Shown: positions 22,797-35,202, counted from the first letter of the stretch. The stretch is DNA of 64,000 nt from Auriscalpium vulgare (GCA_019915015.1 JAHBBC010000001.1:1612001-1676000), one strand, 5' to 3'. Notes: generated by a model from the letters alone, not told the origin. Made by a program: numbers and translations.

Positions 22797-23151
22797 GCTG
22801 GGAAGAGGTTGGTCACGGCGGGGAAATGAGGGAGAAGCGCTCGCGACCGCTCCCACTGGTGTCGCGCGATCACGTTCCTTTCGTTTTGACTTCCATCATC
22901 TAGCACACGCCTCAATCTAACCGTCGTCTTTTGCGCGCCCTCACTTGTTTCGCTGAAAGGACTCAAGTTGGTGGTCCTCATAATCGCGGTCAGGCCAATG
23001 TGTACAATGTCCGAATCTCCAATGCTAATAGTTACAGCCTCGATCCGTAGAGGTACAGTGTTACAAGGGGTAAAAATGATACACGTCGCACATATACGGG
23101 ACAGCAGCTCCGTCTGTAGCCCTAGGCTCAAATGAAAGCGATTGAATCACG
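22797..23151. other. LSM2 upstream region / 3' flank of the acidic-protein gene
   Basis: About 355 bp. It contains the part of the duplication shared with 19131-19320 and should include the LSM2 promoter. No coding sequence is supported. Confidence 0.5.
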
Positions 23152-23729
23152 CTACACCCAGCTGGGCACACCCCAGCGAGAACCAATAGGATAATGGTAA
23201 TCAGGACTCTCGCGGCGATCCAGCTCATCGCAGCGGTCCAGCTCATCGGCGGCAGCCCACAGATCAGCTTCCTGTGCTGTCATCTCCTTCAAGGCTGCGT
23301 CGACGTGAGCATACTCCTCCACGGACTCCTCCTTGAAGGAGACGGCGTGCTCTGCAAGAGATTATCAGAATCAAGGGGCTGGAGGGTCAACAAGCAATCT
23401 CACCTGCATCACTTTGCTCTGGCGTGTTGGAGTCTTCGCTGCTATCTTGCTCAGATTTCTCGAGCTGGACCGGATCCTCAGGGCTCTTTGGGCGCGTAAT
23501 GCGCACCAACATGACCACAGTGAGCGTGTCCTGACCGATCTCCTCCACGGATTCCGCCTCAACGGTGACAGCGATGCCAGCTGCAACACCCGCTGAGTCG
23601 GATACCTCTCTCTCACGGCCTATTGCGCACCTGCGTTGCTGTCCGTGAACCAGCTCGCCGGTGCCTCCGGCTGGCCATCCATGCCATGCGTCTGCGTGCC
23701 CTCCGTGATCTTGTAGGTCTGCGTCATTG
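23152..23729 (-). CDS. Small acidic protein of unknown function
   Basis: Three exons (23729-23632, 23592-23404, 23351-23152) join in phase with canonical borders. The product is about 160 aa and begins MTQTYKITEGTQTHGMDGQP. Residues ~33-95 include GIAVTVEAESVEEIGQDTL and a Glu/Asp/Ser-rich stretch. Exon 3 encodes a charged helix with a near-perfect 18-bp tandem repeat giving DELDRC-DELDRR. I do not recognise the family. In the next frame the 3' end of exon 3 encodes a strongly hydrophobic segment (VLITIILLVLAGVCPAGC), so a different splice or a frameshift could instead give a tail-anchored membrane protein. Confidence 0.6.
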
Positions 23730-25203
23730 TGTGCGTGACTTGTGCGCGACTGATTTGGACTCGGAGGGGGCGCGAGTGGTGAGGACCGAGGGTGCAGGTG
23801 ACGTTCCTTCAGCTTTGCAGTTAACTTTATATACCTCACGCCTGGATGTTAGAAAGTGTGGTTGGGTCGAACGAATGCGGTATCGGGCTTTGGTCGCCTG
23901 GCATCGCATTGTTGTCCGGATTGCCTTTGTTCGCGGTGGTACGTCCAATTCGTCCGTGGCCGTGTCGCGGCCAGCTGCTAAGGGTGGAGCCGGTCCGAAG
24001 CCCCCTAGCGGACGTTAGCTAGACAAATCTCCGTCCAATCCATTGCAACCGTCGTGGCCGCCCCCCTTCTGAACCGGTTGAAATGTGTCAAGATAGTTCT
24101 AGACGCTAGTGGAAGAAATACATCTCAACGCCATATCACGGGGTAGGCTGTTCGACCTCATGAGTAGATTTTGGGGCTTCGGTGCCTCCATATTGACAGC
24201 GCGCGTCACACGTCATGTGGTTTGACCGGAATCTCTCCAACCTCCGTGGCGCAGCCTCATCCTGTTGATTAGACCGCAATCTGTTGTTCTTTCCTCATGG
24301 TATCTTTGTGGCCGGCTCCTCGCCACCGAGCGTTGGGGCCAGAAATACCGAAGGTGAGTGCCATTGTTCCACACGAACGCATTCACTGGTTGATGAAGCT
24401 TACCCAGTGACTTTGATACTCTGCACATTTGAACTGACGTTCTTGTGTATTCATGAATTCTTAGTCAGACCGCATGACTGGGCGTCATCGATGTATTCCC
24501 TGGGAGTTTCTACAGCATCCAGGCTCGGAACCACAATGCGCACCACATTACACGACGAATGCGATAGCTTTCGGAAGAAATGCACTCGAGGGCGTAGAGA
24601 GCGCTGGCTGCGAGACTATCTGTTGGCGGTGCTCGCGCTCATGTATGGCTCCCAATGGAGGTGTGAAGCACCACGCACAGCCGGAAAGCATACTAATCGT
24701 CGGCGGGGAATACTCAGGTGGGTCAAGTGCGAGCCCACGCGCAACCGTGTACATGGTGATGTTTTTGGGTGCAGGCGCCGCAGTCAGTCACTGGCATTGA
24801 CGTACTGCAACAGCTGCGGATTCCGTTGGGTGACGGCGTAGCGATCCTGCGACGGATGAGCTGCCCGACGCCTCAGACCATCCCCGCGGGATGACGGCCT
24901 ACTGCGGGCCCACAGTATTGACTTTGCTCGCAGGTGGTTTTATGCGTCACCGCGTCACCATTCCCAGCCGGGTTTTCCCCGCCCGGTCTCAGGTGCGCAC
25001 TCCCCGTGCTTCCCAGTGGTTCCTAGTGACTACGGAAGCCTCTTCTGACAGGCTTCTGATTCCTAATATCCTACTCGCATCCGAATGTCGTGCATCAGTA
25101 TACGTGGCGCCAATCTGGGCAACAGAGTTCATATAAGTATACGTCCGGCAGCATGTAGCAAAGGGAAATGCTTCGTTCGTGAAGCCCACACCCGGTGAAC
25201 TTG
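23730..25203. other. 1.5-kb intergenic region
   Basis: This separates the divergent small acidic-protein gene from the seven-TM gene. It has a few ORFs of 60-185 codons with no recognisable domain and no co-linear splice pattern. I see no gene here; it must carry both promoters. Confidence 0.45.
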
Positions 25204-26479
25204 ATGGCAGGAAATCCGATGTACGTTCGCCAGTTCGTGGAGACCTTTCTATGGGGTAAGCGTCATTCAAATACGAGGCCAACGCTGGCTGATGATAATT
25301 TTGGCAGGCGTCTACACGACCATCTTTGTCTTCACTCTTTACATATTGTTGTGCGCATCTCAAAATGTTACTTCGACGCGTGCTCACGTTTTCTCGGCAC
25401 CAGTACAAGGCCTCGATCAAGAACACACAATGTGCTGTTTGGGGCAACAATTTTGATGTACTGCATAGCCAGCGTACACGTCTTTCTAGCCGCGAAGCTC
25501 GGAGACATGTCCAACTTGCCCATAAGCCTCGACCAAGTATCCTTCCCGCTCCTCGTCAAGCTTGGTGGCAACTCCGTGCTCGTGATGCGGTACCTGCCGC
25601 CTGTCAGCGTCAGTGCCAACCATCGCTACTTCATCAACACACATGCATGATTCTGAATTGCACCAGTTTATATTCGGCGACGGCATCGTCGCGTGGCGCG
25701 CATGGGTGATCTGTGGCAAGTCCCTGCGCATCTTGATCGTGCCCGGCCTCCTGTTGCTCGCGACGGCGGCCAGTGTGCTGGCCAACCTCGTCACGGGCTT
25801 GTCAAACTCGAGCCCACGCAACTTCGCGCTGTACATCACATCCGTCGCGTTGACGCTCGCGAACAACATCTTGCTCACGAGCCTCATCGGCCTCTGCGTC
25901 TGGTGCGCCCATCTACGTCTCACGCCCAGCGTGGACAAAGGCTGACGGCGGTGTGTAGGACCCGGAGACGACACGGGGTCGTAAGCATCGCCAATATCAA
26001 GGTCGGCAAGGACCGCACGGGTGCGGTGTTACTGCTGTTATTTGAGTCCGGCGCTTTATATTGCATTCTCTGGGTGCGTCCGCCGGTATCCATGACTGCA
26101 CAATATAAACTGACACCGTGGCTAGATTGGGCAACTCGTCGTGGAGGCAATTGTACAGCCCGGGACGGACCACCCGCTCGGCAATATGTACCTCGTCTTC
26201 GACGGCGTCGTGCCGCAGATGGTCGTGAGTCGCGCGGCCCTCCCGCTCTCACCGAAAGCACACGCTCATGCGATGGCGTGCGCGCAGGGATTGTACCCTA
26301 CTGCGGTGATTGCACTGGCTGCGCTGCAGCGTGCGCACTACGAGAGCCGGGAGTACGACTCGTCGCCGCAGATCACGTTGAAGCTCGACACGCCCGGCAG
26401 CCCGAGGTCGACATCGGCGACGGTCCAGACGTTCGCCGCGTCCGAGTCCGTCACCAATATTTCCGCGCATCCGGCATAG
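25204..26479 (+). CDS. Seven-transmembrane orphan protein of an Agaricomycete family
   Basis: The ATG at 25204 gives MAGNPMYVRQFVETFLWG. After an intron (25256-25307) comes a first hydrophobic segment (VYTTIFVFTLYILLC). Later exons give ILMYCIASVHVFLAA, then FGDGIVAWRAWVICG (exon 25667-25902) with ILIVPGLLLLATAASVLANL and ITSVALTLANNILLTSLIGL. The exon from 25959 has LLLLFESGALYCILW, and the last exon GLYPTAVIALAALQRAHYES, then a Ser/Thr-rich cytoplasmic tail. GDxIVxWRAWVL, ESGxLYCxLW and IYPTxIxxLxxLQRS are the fixed points of a large Agaricomycete membrane-protein family with predicted seven helices; its ligands and function are unknown. The splice between 25330 and 25420 is not resolved. 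Confidence 0.8.
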
Positions 26480-26742
26480 AGGCACCGTCACCGTTTACTC
26501 GTGCTGTCACCACACGATTAGCTTGCACCAGTAGCCCAAGTACGCCTGTAGTTTCCACCTTGGTCCTTAGATGGCGCGTTGGACGTCACGTGACATGTGT
26601 ACGCACTGCAACCTGCATGTCCTATGAAACCAGCAGCAAAGTGAACGAGAATACTTCAGAGTAGGGAGTAGGGAATGCGATACAAAGTATTAGATGATAT
26701 ATGCCAGAGTCTTTTGTGTAGTCTATATCCACCGCCACCTCT

Positions 26743-28210
26743 CTAGAACTGTCCCAGTGCACTCCGCGCCACTAGCTGCACGCGCCGCGCAATCGCATCG
26801 CCCTCTGCAGCCTGCATGCCAGTCAACCACCACCGCAGGCGAGCCTTCTGCGTCTTTGAGGTCAAGTCATCTGAGATGCTGTGGAATGGCATGTGAGGAA
26901 GGTGTCGGGAGGGAGGGAGGTGAATGGCACGCACATGCCGCGCTCCTCGAGCGCCTCGAGCAACTCAGGCTGCGTGAGGCGGTCGCCCATGCCCTCATTG
27001 ATCAGGAGCGCATCGTCGTGTGCGACCTTAGCAAGATGGCTACGCAGCCGGCGGAGGCGCACGGGTGGCGGGCCGAATGTTGAGAGGGACAGCATCCTAA
27101 TGACATTCAGCATGAAGTCACCTCAGCGTACGAGACAGCAGCACGCACCCGCATAGCGCGGTCAGCGGCGTCCCGGAGGGCAGCGGGGCGCCCTGAGCCA
27201 GCGGGCGGAAGAGCTCACGCGACTCGAGCGCGAACGCGCGCTGCTTTTCGCGGCGCTTCGTCTCGATGCGTGCGCGCTGCGAGGGCAGGACGCACGTTGA
27301 GGGGAGCATGAAGGGCGCGTAGAGCACGATGAGCGGGATGACTTCCTCCAGGAGGAGGATGATGATCACAAATGGCACCAGCCTGACGACACAGATTCAG
27401 CCAGGACAGCGAGCATAGCGCGGACACAGGACGTACTTGACGAGATCCGACTGGTGGGTCGCGAGAAAGCGCGTTTCCCACCGGTCGAGCGGGGCACCGC
27501 CCGCCTTCACGCGTGCGCGCAGCTCCTGGGCATGCACTCTGTGCTTGTTGATGAGCTTGATGCCCGCGAGGTAGAATTTCTGCAGGAACAACCTCAGCAC
27601 CGCTAGACAACACTGTGACGGGGGGAACACGCACAAAATACTCCTTCGCCTGATGCCAAAGCCGTCCGATGCGCCCGGCATTGGGTGGCGGCGGGGCGAA
27701 CACGCCATGTGTCGACGCATGCCGCCAGTCCTGCTTCACGGCGTCCAAGATGGACTCCTTGTGGTCAGCCTTCACCTCCGCCGCGTCGGGAGGCGCGGAC
27801 ACGTCTGCGAGCATGGGCTTCGTGGTCTTCCCCGCGGCTGAACTCGTGCCGGGTGGCTTCACGGGCGCCGGGCGCAGCTCGACTTTGGGTTTCCGAGGTA
27901 CGGAGGTGCCCGGCACGGACGGCGGCGGGTCTGGCGTCGCTGTCTTGGGGGTGGGCGCGGGTGGTGGTGTGGAGGAGAGTAGGCGGACGAGGTGTGGAGC
28001 GACAGCGCGTGCGCGCAGGACGTCGGCAGCACCGGGCGCGGACACCAGAAACGTATGGAAGTCTCTGAGCAGCCTGGCATGAGGAAGCACGGTTTGGCTG
28101 CTCCGCGGCAGGGATCTGTGGGTGGAGGAAGTTGTGAGAAGAAATGGGGGTATTATCTGTGAGAAAATGGACCTGTGGACTACGCCATGTCGCCCGAATG
28201 ACCGAATCAT
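26743..28210 (-). CDS. LETM1-domain mitochondrial inner-membrane protein
   Basis: Five exons (28210-27635, 27579-27437, 27382-27149, 27096-26935, 26878-26743) join in phase to 416 aa. The N-terminus is rich in Arg, Ser and hydrophobic residues without acids (MIRSFGRHGVVHRSIFSQ), typical of a mitochondrial presequence. A Pro-rich linker precedes IGRLWHQAKEYF-KFYLAGIK. The single membrane span with its Pro signature follows (LVPFVIIILLLEEVIPLIVL, FMLPSTCVLPSQ), then a matrix helical region (RIETKRREKQRAF, RLTQPELLEALEERG). This is the order in LETM1/Mdm38/Ylh47 proteins, which act in K+/H+ exchange and in ribosome contact at the inner membrane. No EF-hand or long C-terminal coiled coil is present, so it fits the shorter LETM1-domain-containing subfamily. 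Confidence 0.86.
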
Positions 28211-28824
28211 ACAAGCTGTGCGAGGAGAATGGGTCTTCCTGTTCGCAGAGGGAGAGGAAGATGCTATGCTGTGGAGAGTTGTGAGATGGAAGGACGAAGC
28301 GTCGTATGCCTCGGCATCGGCGCTGTGGGCACGTGCGCGCCAGCCTGCGATGCCGTCTGGACTCTGGAGTTCGTCGACGTCTCTTCCTCGCTCCTCGCCG
28401 GATCTCAATCAGCGCTCTATCGACATCAGAGTTTAGCCCTTGGGTGTGAGCCAGATTGAAAGAGAAGGTAGACAAAGCCTCCGTATCCCTCTCTCGATCC
28501 TTCTCCATCGTTCTTCTCCTCTTCGGATCCTCGCGTTTCTTCGTCGCGTTTCTTCGTCGCACTTACTTCCACCGCACACGATTGGGCCACTGGTACTGCG
28601 GCCCTGCTCCCGAGGGATCCGGGTAAAAATGCTATCGAACGACGGACCAGCTGATCTGGCCTGGCCCCGTGTCACATGCATTATTTCTTGGGCATATCCC
28701 GCTAGCTCCAGCCACACCGACCCCGCCTTTCTCGTCGCCCTCATATAGCTTCCGCTCAAGCGTCTTATAAGTTCCAAGCGTACGCTGTCTACACCCAGCC
28801 CAGATACCTCGACCTCTTACCCCG
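28211..28824. promoter_or_regulatory. Divergent promoter region, LETM1-type gene / gene at 28825
   Basis: This ~610-bp interval lies between two divergent starts. It is pyrimidine-rich in parts and contains a duplicated TCGTCGCGTTTCT-like stretch near 28535-28560. No individual regulatory site can be named. Confidence 0.45.
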
Positions 28825-29575
28825 ATGCATTACAGCCCCAGCACCGCGTCCTACCACGACATCCGCAGGCTCAGCGCATACACAAAGCAGCTGCTCGACA
28901 CCACCTGCATCATGGCGCCCCCGACTCCCGAAGGCTTCGTACCCCTCACCCCCTTTCCCTACGCCCCCGACCCCTTCACCCACCAGACGACCGTCACCCA
29001 CCTCTACCGCTCCTCCTCACTCTCAGCCACCGCCGCCTCCCTCACCGCCACCATCTCGCCCCCGCCCGCCCCCGTCCGAGCGTACATCGAGGCTCTTACC
29101 AACGCCGCAAACAGCACCGCCAACGCCGCCGCGTGCGGCAGCGTCCTCGCGGGCCAGGGCAGCGAGAGCGACATCTTCGGCGACGTCGGCGTGTGGCTCG
29201 GCGACGGTGCGTATGGACCCGGCGCGGAGAAGGCTGTCCTCGCCGCACTGAAATGCCAGAGTTGGTTGCACCACGGGCGGACGGTGTGTGTCCTCCAGCT
29301 ATAATGACGTCACTCTCTCAATGTCCCGTATGCAGATACGCCATGCGGAGCTGCAGCCCTCCACGTCCCTCCCCGCCACCTTCAAGCCTGCCGCAGGTGG
29401 CGGCACGGAGCTCAAGGAGCTGCTGGGCAGGCTTACGGACAAGCATTCCTTCAGCATTGTGGGTGGGGCGGAGCTCGACGGCGACGTCGCGCACTTCCTC
29501 ATCGGCCGCCTCACGCTTGGCGGCGTGAGAGGGTGGGCCGGGCTCGTCGGGATGGGCGTCGCTGCCGACTACTGA
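28825..29575 (+). CDS. Conserved-looking protein of unknown function
   Basis: Two exons (28825-29283 and 29336-29575) join in phase to 232 aa. The first starts MHYSPSTASYHDIRRLSAY and contains an Ala/Thr/Ser-rich central part. The second gives IRHAELQPSTSLPATFKP, then TELKELLGRLTDKHSFSIVG and a C-terminus rich in Gly with small hydrophobic residues (GWAGLVGMGVAADY). Composition and splice sites support a real gene. I recognise no domain and no catalytic motif. It is convergent with SKI3, whose stop lies about 100 bp downstream. Confidence 0.65.
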
Positions 29576-29678
29576 TAAATACGGCGTGCTCGGGGAAGTT
29601 TGCTATCACACGCATGCTGTCGTAACACATTTGTAACTCCTCCAATTGCATCCATACATTTTTTTTTGCATTCCTCGA

Positions 29679-32600
29679 TCACGCGCCCTCCTGCACACAC
29701 ACATACGCGAGCACTTCCCAGTTCTGTGGGTTCCAGGGCTGCAGCATGATCGCCCTTTGCGCAAGCCTCCGCGCCGCCAGGACGTCGCCGTCCCCCTTGC
29801 TAGCCTCGGCGACCGCGCGCAGGGCGGCCGTTCTCCGCGCCTCAGCAATGTCTTCGTCCTCCAGGTCCGCGAGCACCGCGCGCGCCGCGCGCGGCTCGGC
29901 TGTCTGCAAGGAGAGCGACGCGAGCGCGCGGCGGGCATCCCAGCGCCCAGGCTCCGCGAAGACAGCCTTCTGCGCTGCGCTGACGGCAGACGCAACGTCA
30001 TCCTGTATTTCGTACGAGCAGTCAGATGAGAGTTACACAGCCGATCAGCAGGCAGAGTAAGCACCTGGGAGAGATAGTGCTGCGTCAAGAGGTAGGACAC
30101 ATCGCGTTGCGGGTCCCGCGCATGCCGCTTGTCCAGCGGGAGGGACAGAATCTCCGAGAGCGCTGCGTCGACGAGGCTGTCGTCGTCCGTCAATATACCC
30201 ATCCCCGCGAGCGCGTTGATCGCGGTCAGGTTCTCCGGATCTGTGGTAATACTGTGTAGTGCATCAGCGCTCCACGACCAGGTCGCACGTCAGGCTCGGA
30301 CTCACCACTCCAATAACGACGCCTTCGCGCTCTCCCGCCCTTCTTCGGTGCCCGTCGCCCACAGCGTCTGCGCGAGCAGCACCACGACGTGCCCGCGCAC
30401 CTGCGCGTCGCCGCCCGCCGCGCCCAGCGCCGCCTCGAACATCTCCACCGCCTCGCCCACCAACCCCATCCTGAAGCTCGCGATGCCCGCCCCGAACTGG
30501 CACTGCGCGCGCAGCAGCCGTGTCTCCGCGTCCTCCTCCTCCGCGTCCTCCTCGCCCTCACCCAGCAGTCCCAGCGCAACCTGGTACGACTCCACCGCGG
30601 GTTCCCACTCCCCCGCGGACAGGCGGATGCGCGCGAGGCTCGCGTTCGCGATCAGGAAGCGCCGCTCAATGACGGCGTCCTCGCGCTCCTCGTACGCGGC
30701 CTCCAGCACGCCTATCGCGCGGCCGACCGCGTCCGCAGCGAGCGCGCGGTGCCCGATGCGCTCGCACACGAGCCCGAAGAGGTGTAACGCGGACGCGTCG
30801 CCCGGGCGCTGCTTCACATAGCGATCGAGCGCGAAGAACGCGGGGAAGAGGTCCAGCGCGGCGGAGGTGGACGTGGATGCGGCGGATGGGCGCGACGTTC
30901 GGATGAACTCCCGGCGTGCGAACTCAAGGTCGGCGGAGGGCTGGGGTGGGTGTGAGCGTGCGCGAAGGGAAGCGGCGGAGTGGGTGGCTTACCATGGTGG
31001 CGGTGAGGCCGACGGCGTGCTCAAATAGCGCGTGCGAGTCGGCGTCGTGTCCATTGCGCGTGGCCACAATGCCCTGGCCGACCCATGCGACGCTGTAGTC
31101 GGGGTCGAGGGTCTGCGCGCGGTAGAAGACTTCATTGGCCAGCTCATGGTCATCGTAATAGAGGTACAGCAGACCCAGGCTTGTCCAAGTCACAGTGTTC
31201 TGTTCGTCAATCAGCATACGCAACAAACCCAGAAAGCAAATACCTTACCTTGGAGTCAATCTCTAGCGCTTTGATATATGCGTGTTGCGCTGTCTTCGCC
31301 TGGTTCGTGAAGTTCATATCTCCAAGAGCCCGCCAGTACATGTCCTCTACGGGATTGGCCCGGAGCGCCTCCGTCACGCAGGAAATAGCCTGCTTTCGCG
31401 TCTTCTCTTGGACCTCACCATCTTGGGGTAGCTGCTGCGAAAGCGTGTACAATGCGAGTCCAAAGTCATACCATGCACTCCCTGTGGCCGCCGAATCATG
31501 CAGCCCCAGAGAGATGCGGTAGTTGTACGCGGCGACCGCAATCTTCAGCACGTCGAGCCCGCTTAGAGGCGTCTCCGGCATTGACGGCGGCACGGCCAAT
31601 ATGCCATCGAGACGCTTGCCAGGATCTATTGTGATGAGCGGCGCGATCTCGGAGAGCACGTCGCGCACGGACTCCTCGTCGGTAAATTCAGAGCTGCGGG
31701 ATAGATGGAACATGGCGTCTGAAATGATTTTCCACGCAACGCCTCGAAACCCCGGACTCGACTCCAGGAAGAGCAGCGCAACCTGCAGCGCGGTGACGAA
31801 GGACGCTTCGGCGCGCGACAGGAATCCCATGGAGAGCTCGACGGCGCCGAGGTCCATGTGCGTCTGTGCAAGGGACATGAGAACGCCGGGCTCGTCTGGC
31901 CGGTTCTCCAATATGGACTCGAAGGACGCGATGGCCTCTGTGAAGAGCCCCGTCTGGCGCTGGATGTCCCCAATGAAGTATGTGCACATCCAATCGTCGG
32001 GTTGTAGTTCCTTCGCGCGGTTGAGCGCTTTCAGGGCGGCGACGTGACGGCCGGCTTTGGTGTAGGCTTCGCCGAGGCGGAGCCACGAGAGCTGGTCGTC
32101 TGGTTCGGCACGCAGGGCCACCTGGAATGCCCTGATCGCAGCGGGGTAGTTGCGCCGGTTCTAGCATAAGATTATTCAGTGTTCGGTTGGCGGAGTAGCG
32201 TCTAAGAAAGGCACTCACGAGATCCACAACGCCAGATGCTTTCCACGCCCATCCGTTCAGAGGCGAATAGCGTGTGGCCGTAACGGCCTCACCCCCGACC
32301 TCGCCCTCCAGCCCACCCTCGCCCTCGATTGTGCGCTTTGCGACAACCTCCACCAAGTCCCACTCTCGCTCGTCGGCAAAGCCCTCAGCCAGTCGCCTGG
32401 CTGCTTCGCCTTCTCGCGCGTCGAGCTCGAACGCCTTCTGGAAGCACTTGGAGGCACGGTTTGGATCCGGTGGGTCGGCAAGCTGGGAGTAATATATTCC
32501 AAGCGCTGTAAATGCGGGTGCGAATGTGGAGGAGCACTTGAGCGAGGCAATCAGGTGCGTGTAGATGGTATCGCGCTGGTTCGCTGTTCAAACTAAGTGA

Positions 32601-34792
32601 GCGCATGGCAGAAGGAAAGGAGGAGAGGATCCATACAATCTATCTGCCAGTATGCCTTTCCTAGCCGCCAATGACAACGCGCTTTGTCTTCATCTTTGTC
32701 CTCGGCTTGTTCGAAAAGATTGAGAGCAGTCTTCAACTCTGCCACGCCTTCGTCGATATTCTGCAGTTGAACCTCACACCAAGCATGTTCTTCACGCGCG
32801 CGCACGCTGTCGCCATCATCTTCCGGGAGGATGTCAAGCACCTTGGCGAACTGCGAGGCGGCCTCCTCCCAAGCAGCCTTATGTTGACATATGTACCCGC
32901 GACCCATAAGAGTTGGGACATTGTTTGGATCTTGGGAAAGAACTTCGTCAATGATTTTGAGAGCTCTATCGTGGTGTTTAGGAGGGTATAGCTGGACAAG
33001 CGATGAAGACAGTGTGACTTTGAAGGCTTTCCGAACACTATGTCAAGAATGTGAGCGGGTGCAGGCAAAGGAGGTTTGGGACGCACAGCGGTAAGTCTGT
33101 TCCTGTGTCATCTGTCTGCTTACGAACGAGCTCCAATCCGAGCTCGGATACTGAGATGGCGTTCGTATACTCCAGTTCCCAAAGATACACTTCGGATACG
33201 ACACGCTGCGAAAATATGGACGTCTGCAATGCGGTTGCCGCTTCCTACACACACGTGTGTCAGACGGGGTTAATGGTAGTTGTGCATGTCACCGACCAAT
33301 ATCAGTTCATACGGGTCAGCATCGTCCGGAACAGGTTCTGACGGCTCCGAACCGTTGTCCGATCCATCCTCGTCCTCCGAAAGTGAGATTCCAGAGTACG
33401 TGAAATATGCCTTCACAAGATGTGTGAGCGCAGCGGAAGGGAACAGGCGCATATACTGCCGCAAGTAGTCGAAGCCATAGCCCTCTGATGATGAAATCAA
33501 TCATAAACGTAAGTAAAGCACTCAAATTGAACTTACCAACAGTCTCGGCATCCTGGCTGTCGATGAAAATGGTCCAAGCTAGCTCGTCCGGTATTTGCAA
33601 GAGCACCATGCCGTTTACCAGGTCCTGAACCTCAGCGGCAAGACGCTTTTTCAAATCTAGCCTATCTCCAGATGTTGGGAGAGCTTGCAGATATGCTCGT
33701 TTGTGGCGGAGGAGCTTCGACTCTACAAGTCGGCGGAGGTCGTCCGAGGTGTTTGGATGGTTCATGATCTCACCGTACATGGCGGGAAGCTGGTGCAAGG
33801 CTATCAATGCCGAAGTATGTACAGCGCAAGCCAATATCACCTTTGAGATGCTGTAGATTTCCCGTCCGACTTCTCGCTTGATTTCTTCTGGACTGCCTGC
33901 ATTGAGTCGCTTTCGACGGTTGTCGGTTTCTCGTTTCGTGTACTCGTCCTCTTCTTGCTCCAAGAGTGTTACGATTTCCTCAAGTATGGGTAAGGAATTG
34001 TACATAGCCGATTGGCTGGCAAATGTCGTCGTAGAGGAAGGGTTTGTTGGGTCGGGAGGCGGAAGAGACGACAGCGTTGCGTAAAAAGGAGAGTCGGGCA
34101 AGTAAAGGGACAGAACCTCCACCACCTAGCAGGCGATTGGAATGCGTGAAGCCATGAATCGAACTCATGCGCACCTGTTGACGCGTTCCTCGATCTCTGT
34201 GGAACTCCACAAGTTTTTGCACCGTCTCTGCACACTTCGTCGCGTCTTGACTGCATGAAAAAAGAGTCAGACGTGTCGAACATTGGCGTTACTTAGCCAC
34301 ACGAGAATGAACTCACGAAGTGGCGAACAGCTCAGCCAACTTGCTTAGGGTCTCCGTATATTGATCCCATTTCTTGCCACGTTCGTAGACTTTTGAGAGC
34401 CCCTACAATAACGCTGTCGACCTGGAGTCGCCACAACCTGCACTATTACCTACCTGCCATGCAAGCAGTTGCTTAGGGTTGGTCTCGATCGCCGATCGGT
34501 AGCTCTACATGTGTGGAAGGTCAACAAAGGGTATCATAGCGTCAGAAAAGCTCGGTTACTTGCTCACTACGCTCTGCTTGTCCGAGCTCGAGCAGTGACA
34601 ATCCTAGGAACACTTTCCTGCCGAGGAGGCGTAAAAGCGTCGTGATCAAAGGTCCAAGAGAGAGGCCTACGCGTTATAGTTGTCGGGCTCATAGTCTAGC
34701 ACCTGCGAGCTGGCGTCATGCGCGGCCTGGTAGTCCTTCTTGATGACGGCGTCCCGGGCGGCTTTGAGCTTGTTCTTTGCGAAGGCCGACAT
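29679..34792 (-). CDS. SKI3: SKI3, TPR scaffold of the Ski complex
   Basis: The start at 34792 gives MSAFAKNKLKAARDAVIKKD, the conserved opening of Ski3/TTC37. Many exons follow, with tandem TPR helices through the whole length: for example DDQLSWLRLGEAYTKAGRHV, LKALNRAKELQPDDWMC, TWTSLGLLYLYYDDHELANE, FYRAQTLDPDYSVAWVGQG, ALHLFGLVCERIGHRALAAD, and NWEVLAYVCVQEGA at the stop. The product is about 1,400 residues, as usual for fungal Ski3. With Ski2 helicase and two Ski8 copies, Ski3 forms the cytoplasmic complex that feeds RNA to the exosome for 3'-5' decay and for clearing stalled ribosomes. The gene is divergent from the phosphatase gene across ~410 bp. Individual exon borders were not all resolved. 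Confidence 0.9.
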
Positions 34793-35202
34793 GGGTACCG
34801 GAGGCACTTGGCCACGTCAGTAGATGGAGATTAAATGCTGTGGAATGGCAGCAGTCGTTCGACGTCGGCTACGAAAGTGACGAAACAGAGGTCTACTAGG
34901 GAAGGCCTTGGATGGCTCGGACTGGACGAGTCTGGAGACGGGTTAGCGGGCAGGCCCCAGCCCAATCTAATCTAATCAGATCAAAGGGGTCGCCTCATTC
35001 GGATGTAAATGCTGGGTGCACCCTCGTCGCCAACGGCCCCAGTTCATCAATCCTTCAATCCTCCCTCGTTTATCTTAACCCTCTGCTTTTCTTCCCTTAA
35101 CCCAACGACGCCTCAAGACGGCCCCGCCACGTCCAGGCTTTTGCATAGGCTTGCCGGTCTCGGACATCTTCCGAGGCACAATTCCTAGCGCGCATACAAA
35201 CA
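34793..35202. promoter_or_regulatory. Divergent promoter region, SKI3 / phosphatase gene
   Basis: About 410 bp between opposed start codons. It contains a repeated TCTAATC-AATCTAATCAGATCA-type stretch near 34973-34982 and a CT-rich segment at 35050-35095. No specific factor site is claimed. Confidence 0.45.

Larger units (their letters stand above)
21838..23105 (+). repeat. Right copy of the rearranged tandem duplication, containing LSM2
   Basis: Blocks co-linear with 18163-19320 surround the LSM2 gene. Relative to the left copy it has lost most of WDR83 and has extra sequence at about 22067-22160 and at LSM2 (about 22265-22885). The block 22885-23105, shared with the left copy, is the presumptive upstream region of LSM2, so the left copy appears to have carried LSM2 once. 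Confidence 0.8.

Noticed and set aside
24284..24841. 185-codon plus ORF in the 23.7-25.2 kb spacer
   Set aside because: No domain, odd composition with many Cys/Arg, and no link to the seven-TM gene.
30129..30821. 230-codon plus-strand ORF
   Set aside because: Antisense shadow of SKI3 TPR exons.
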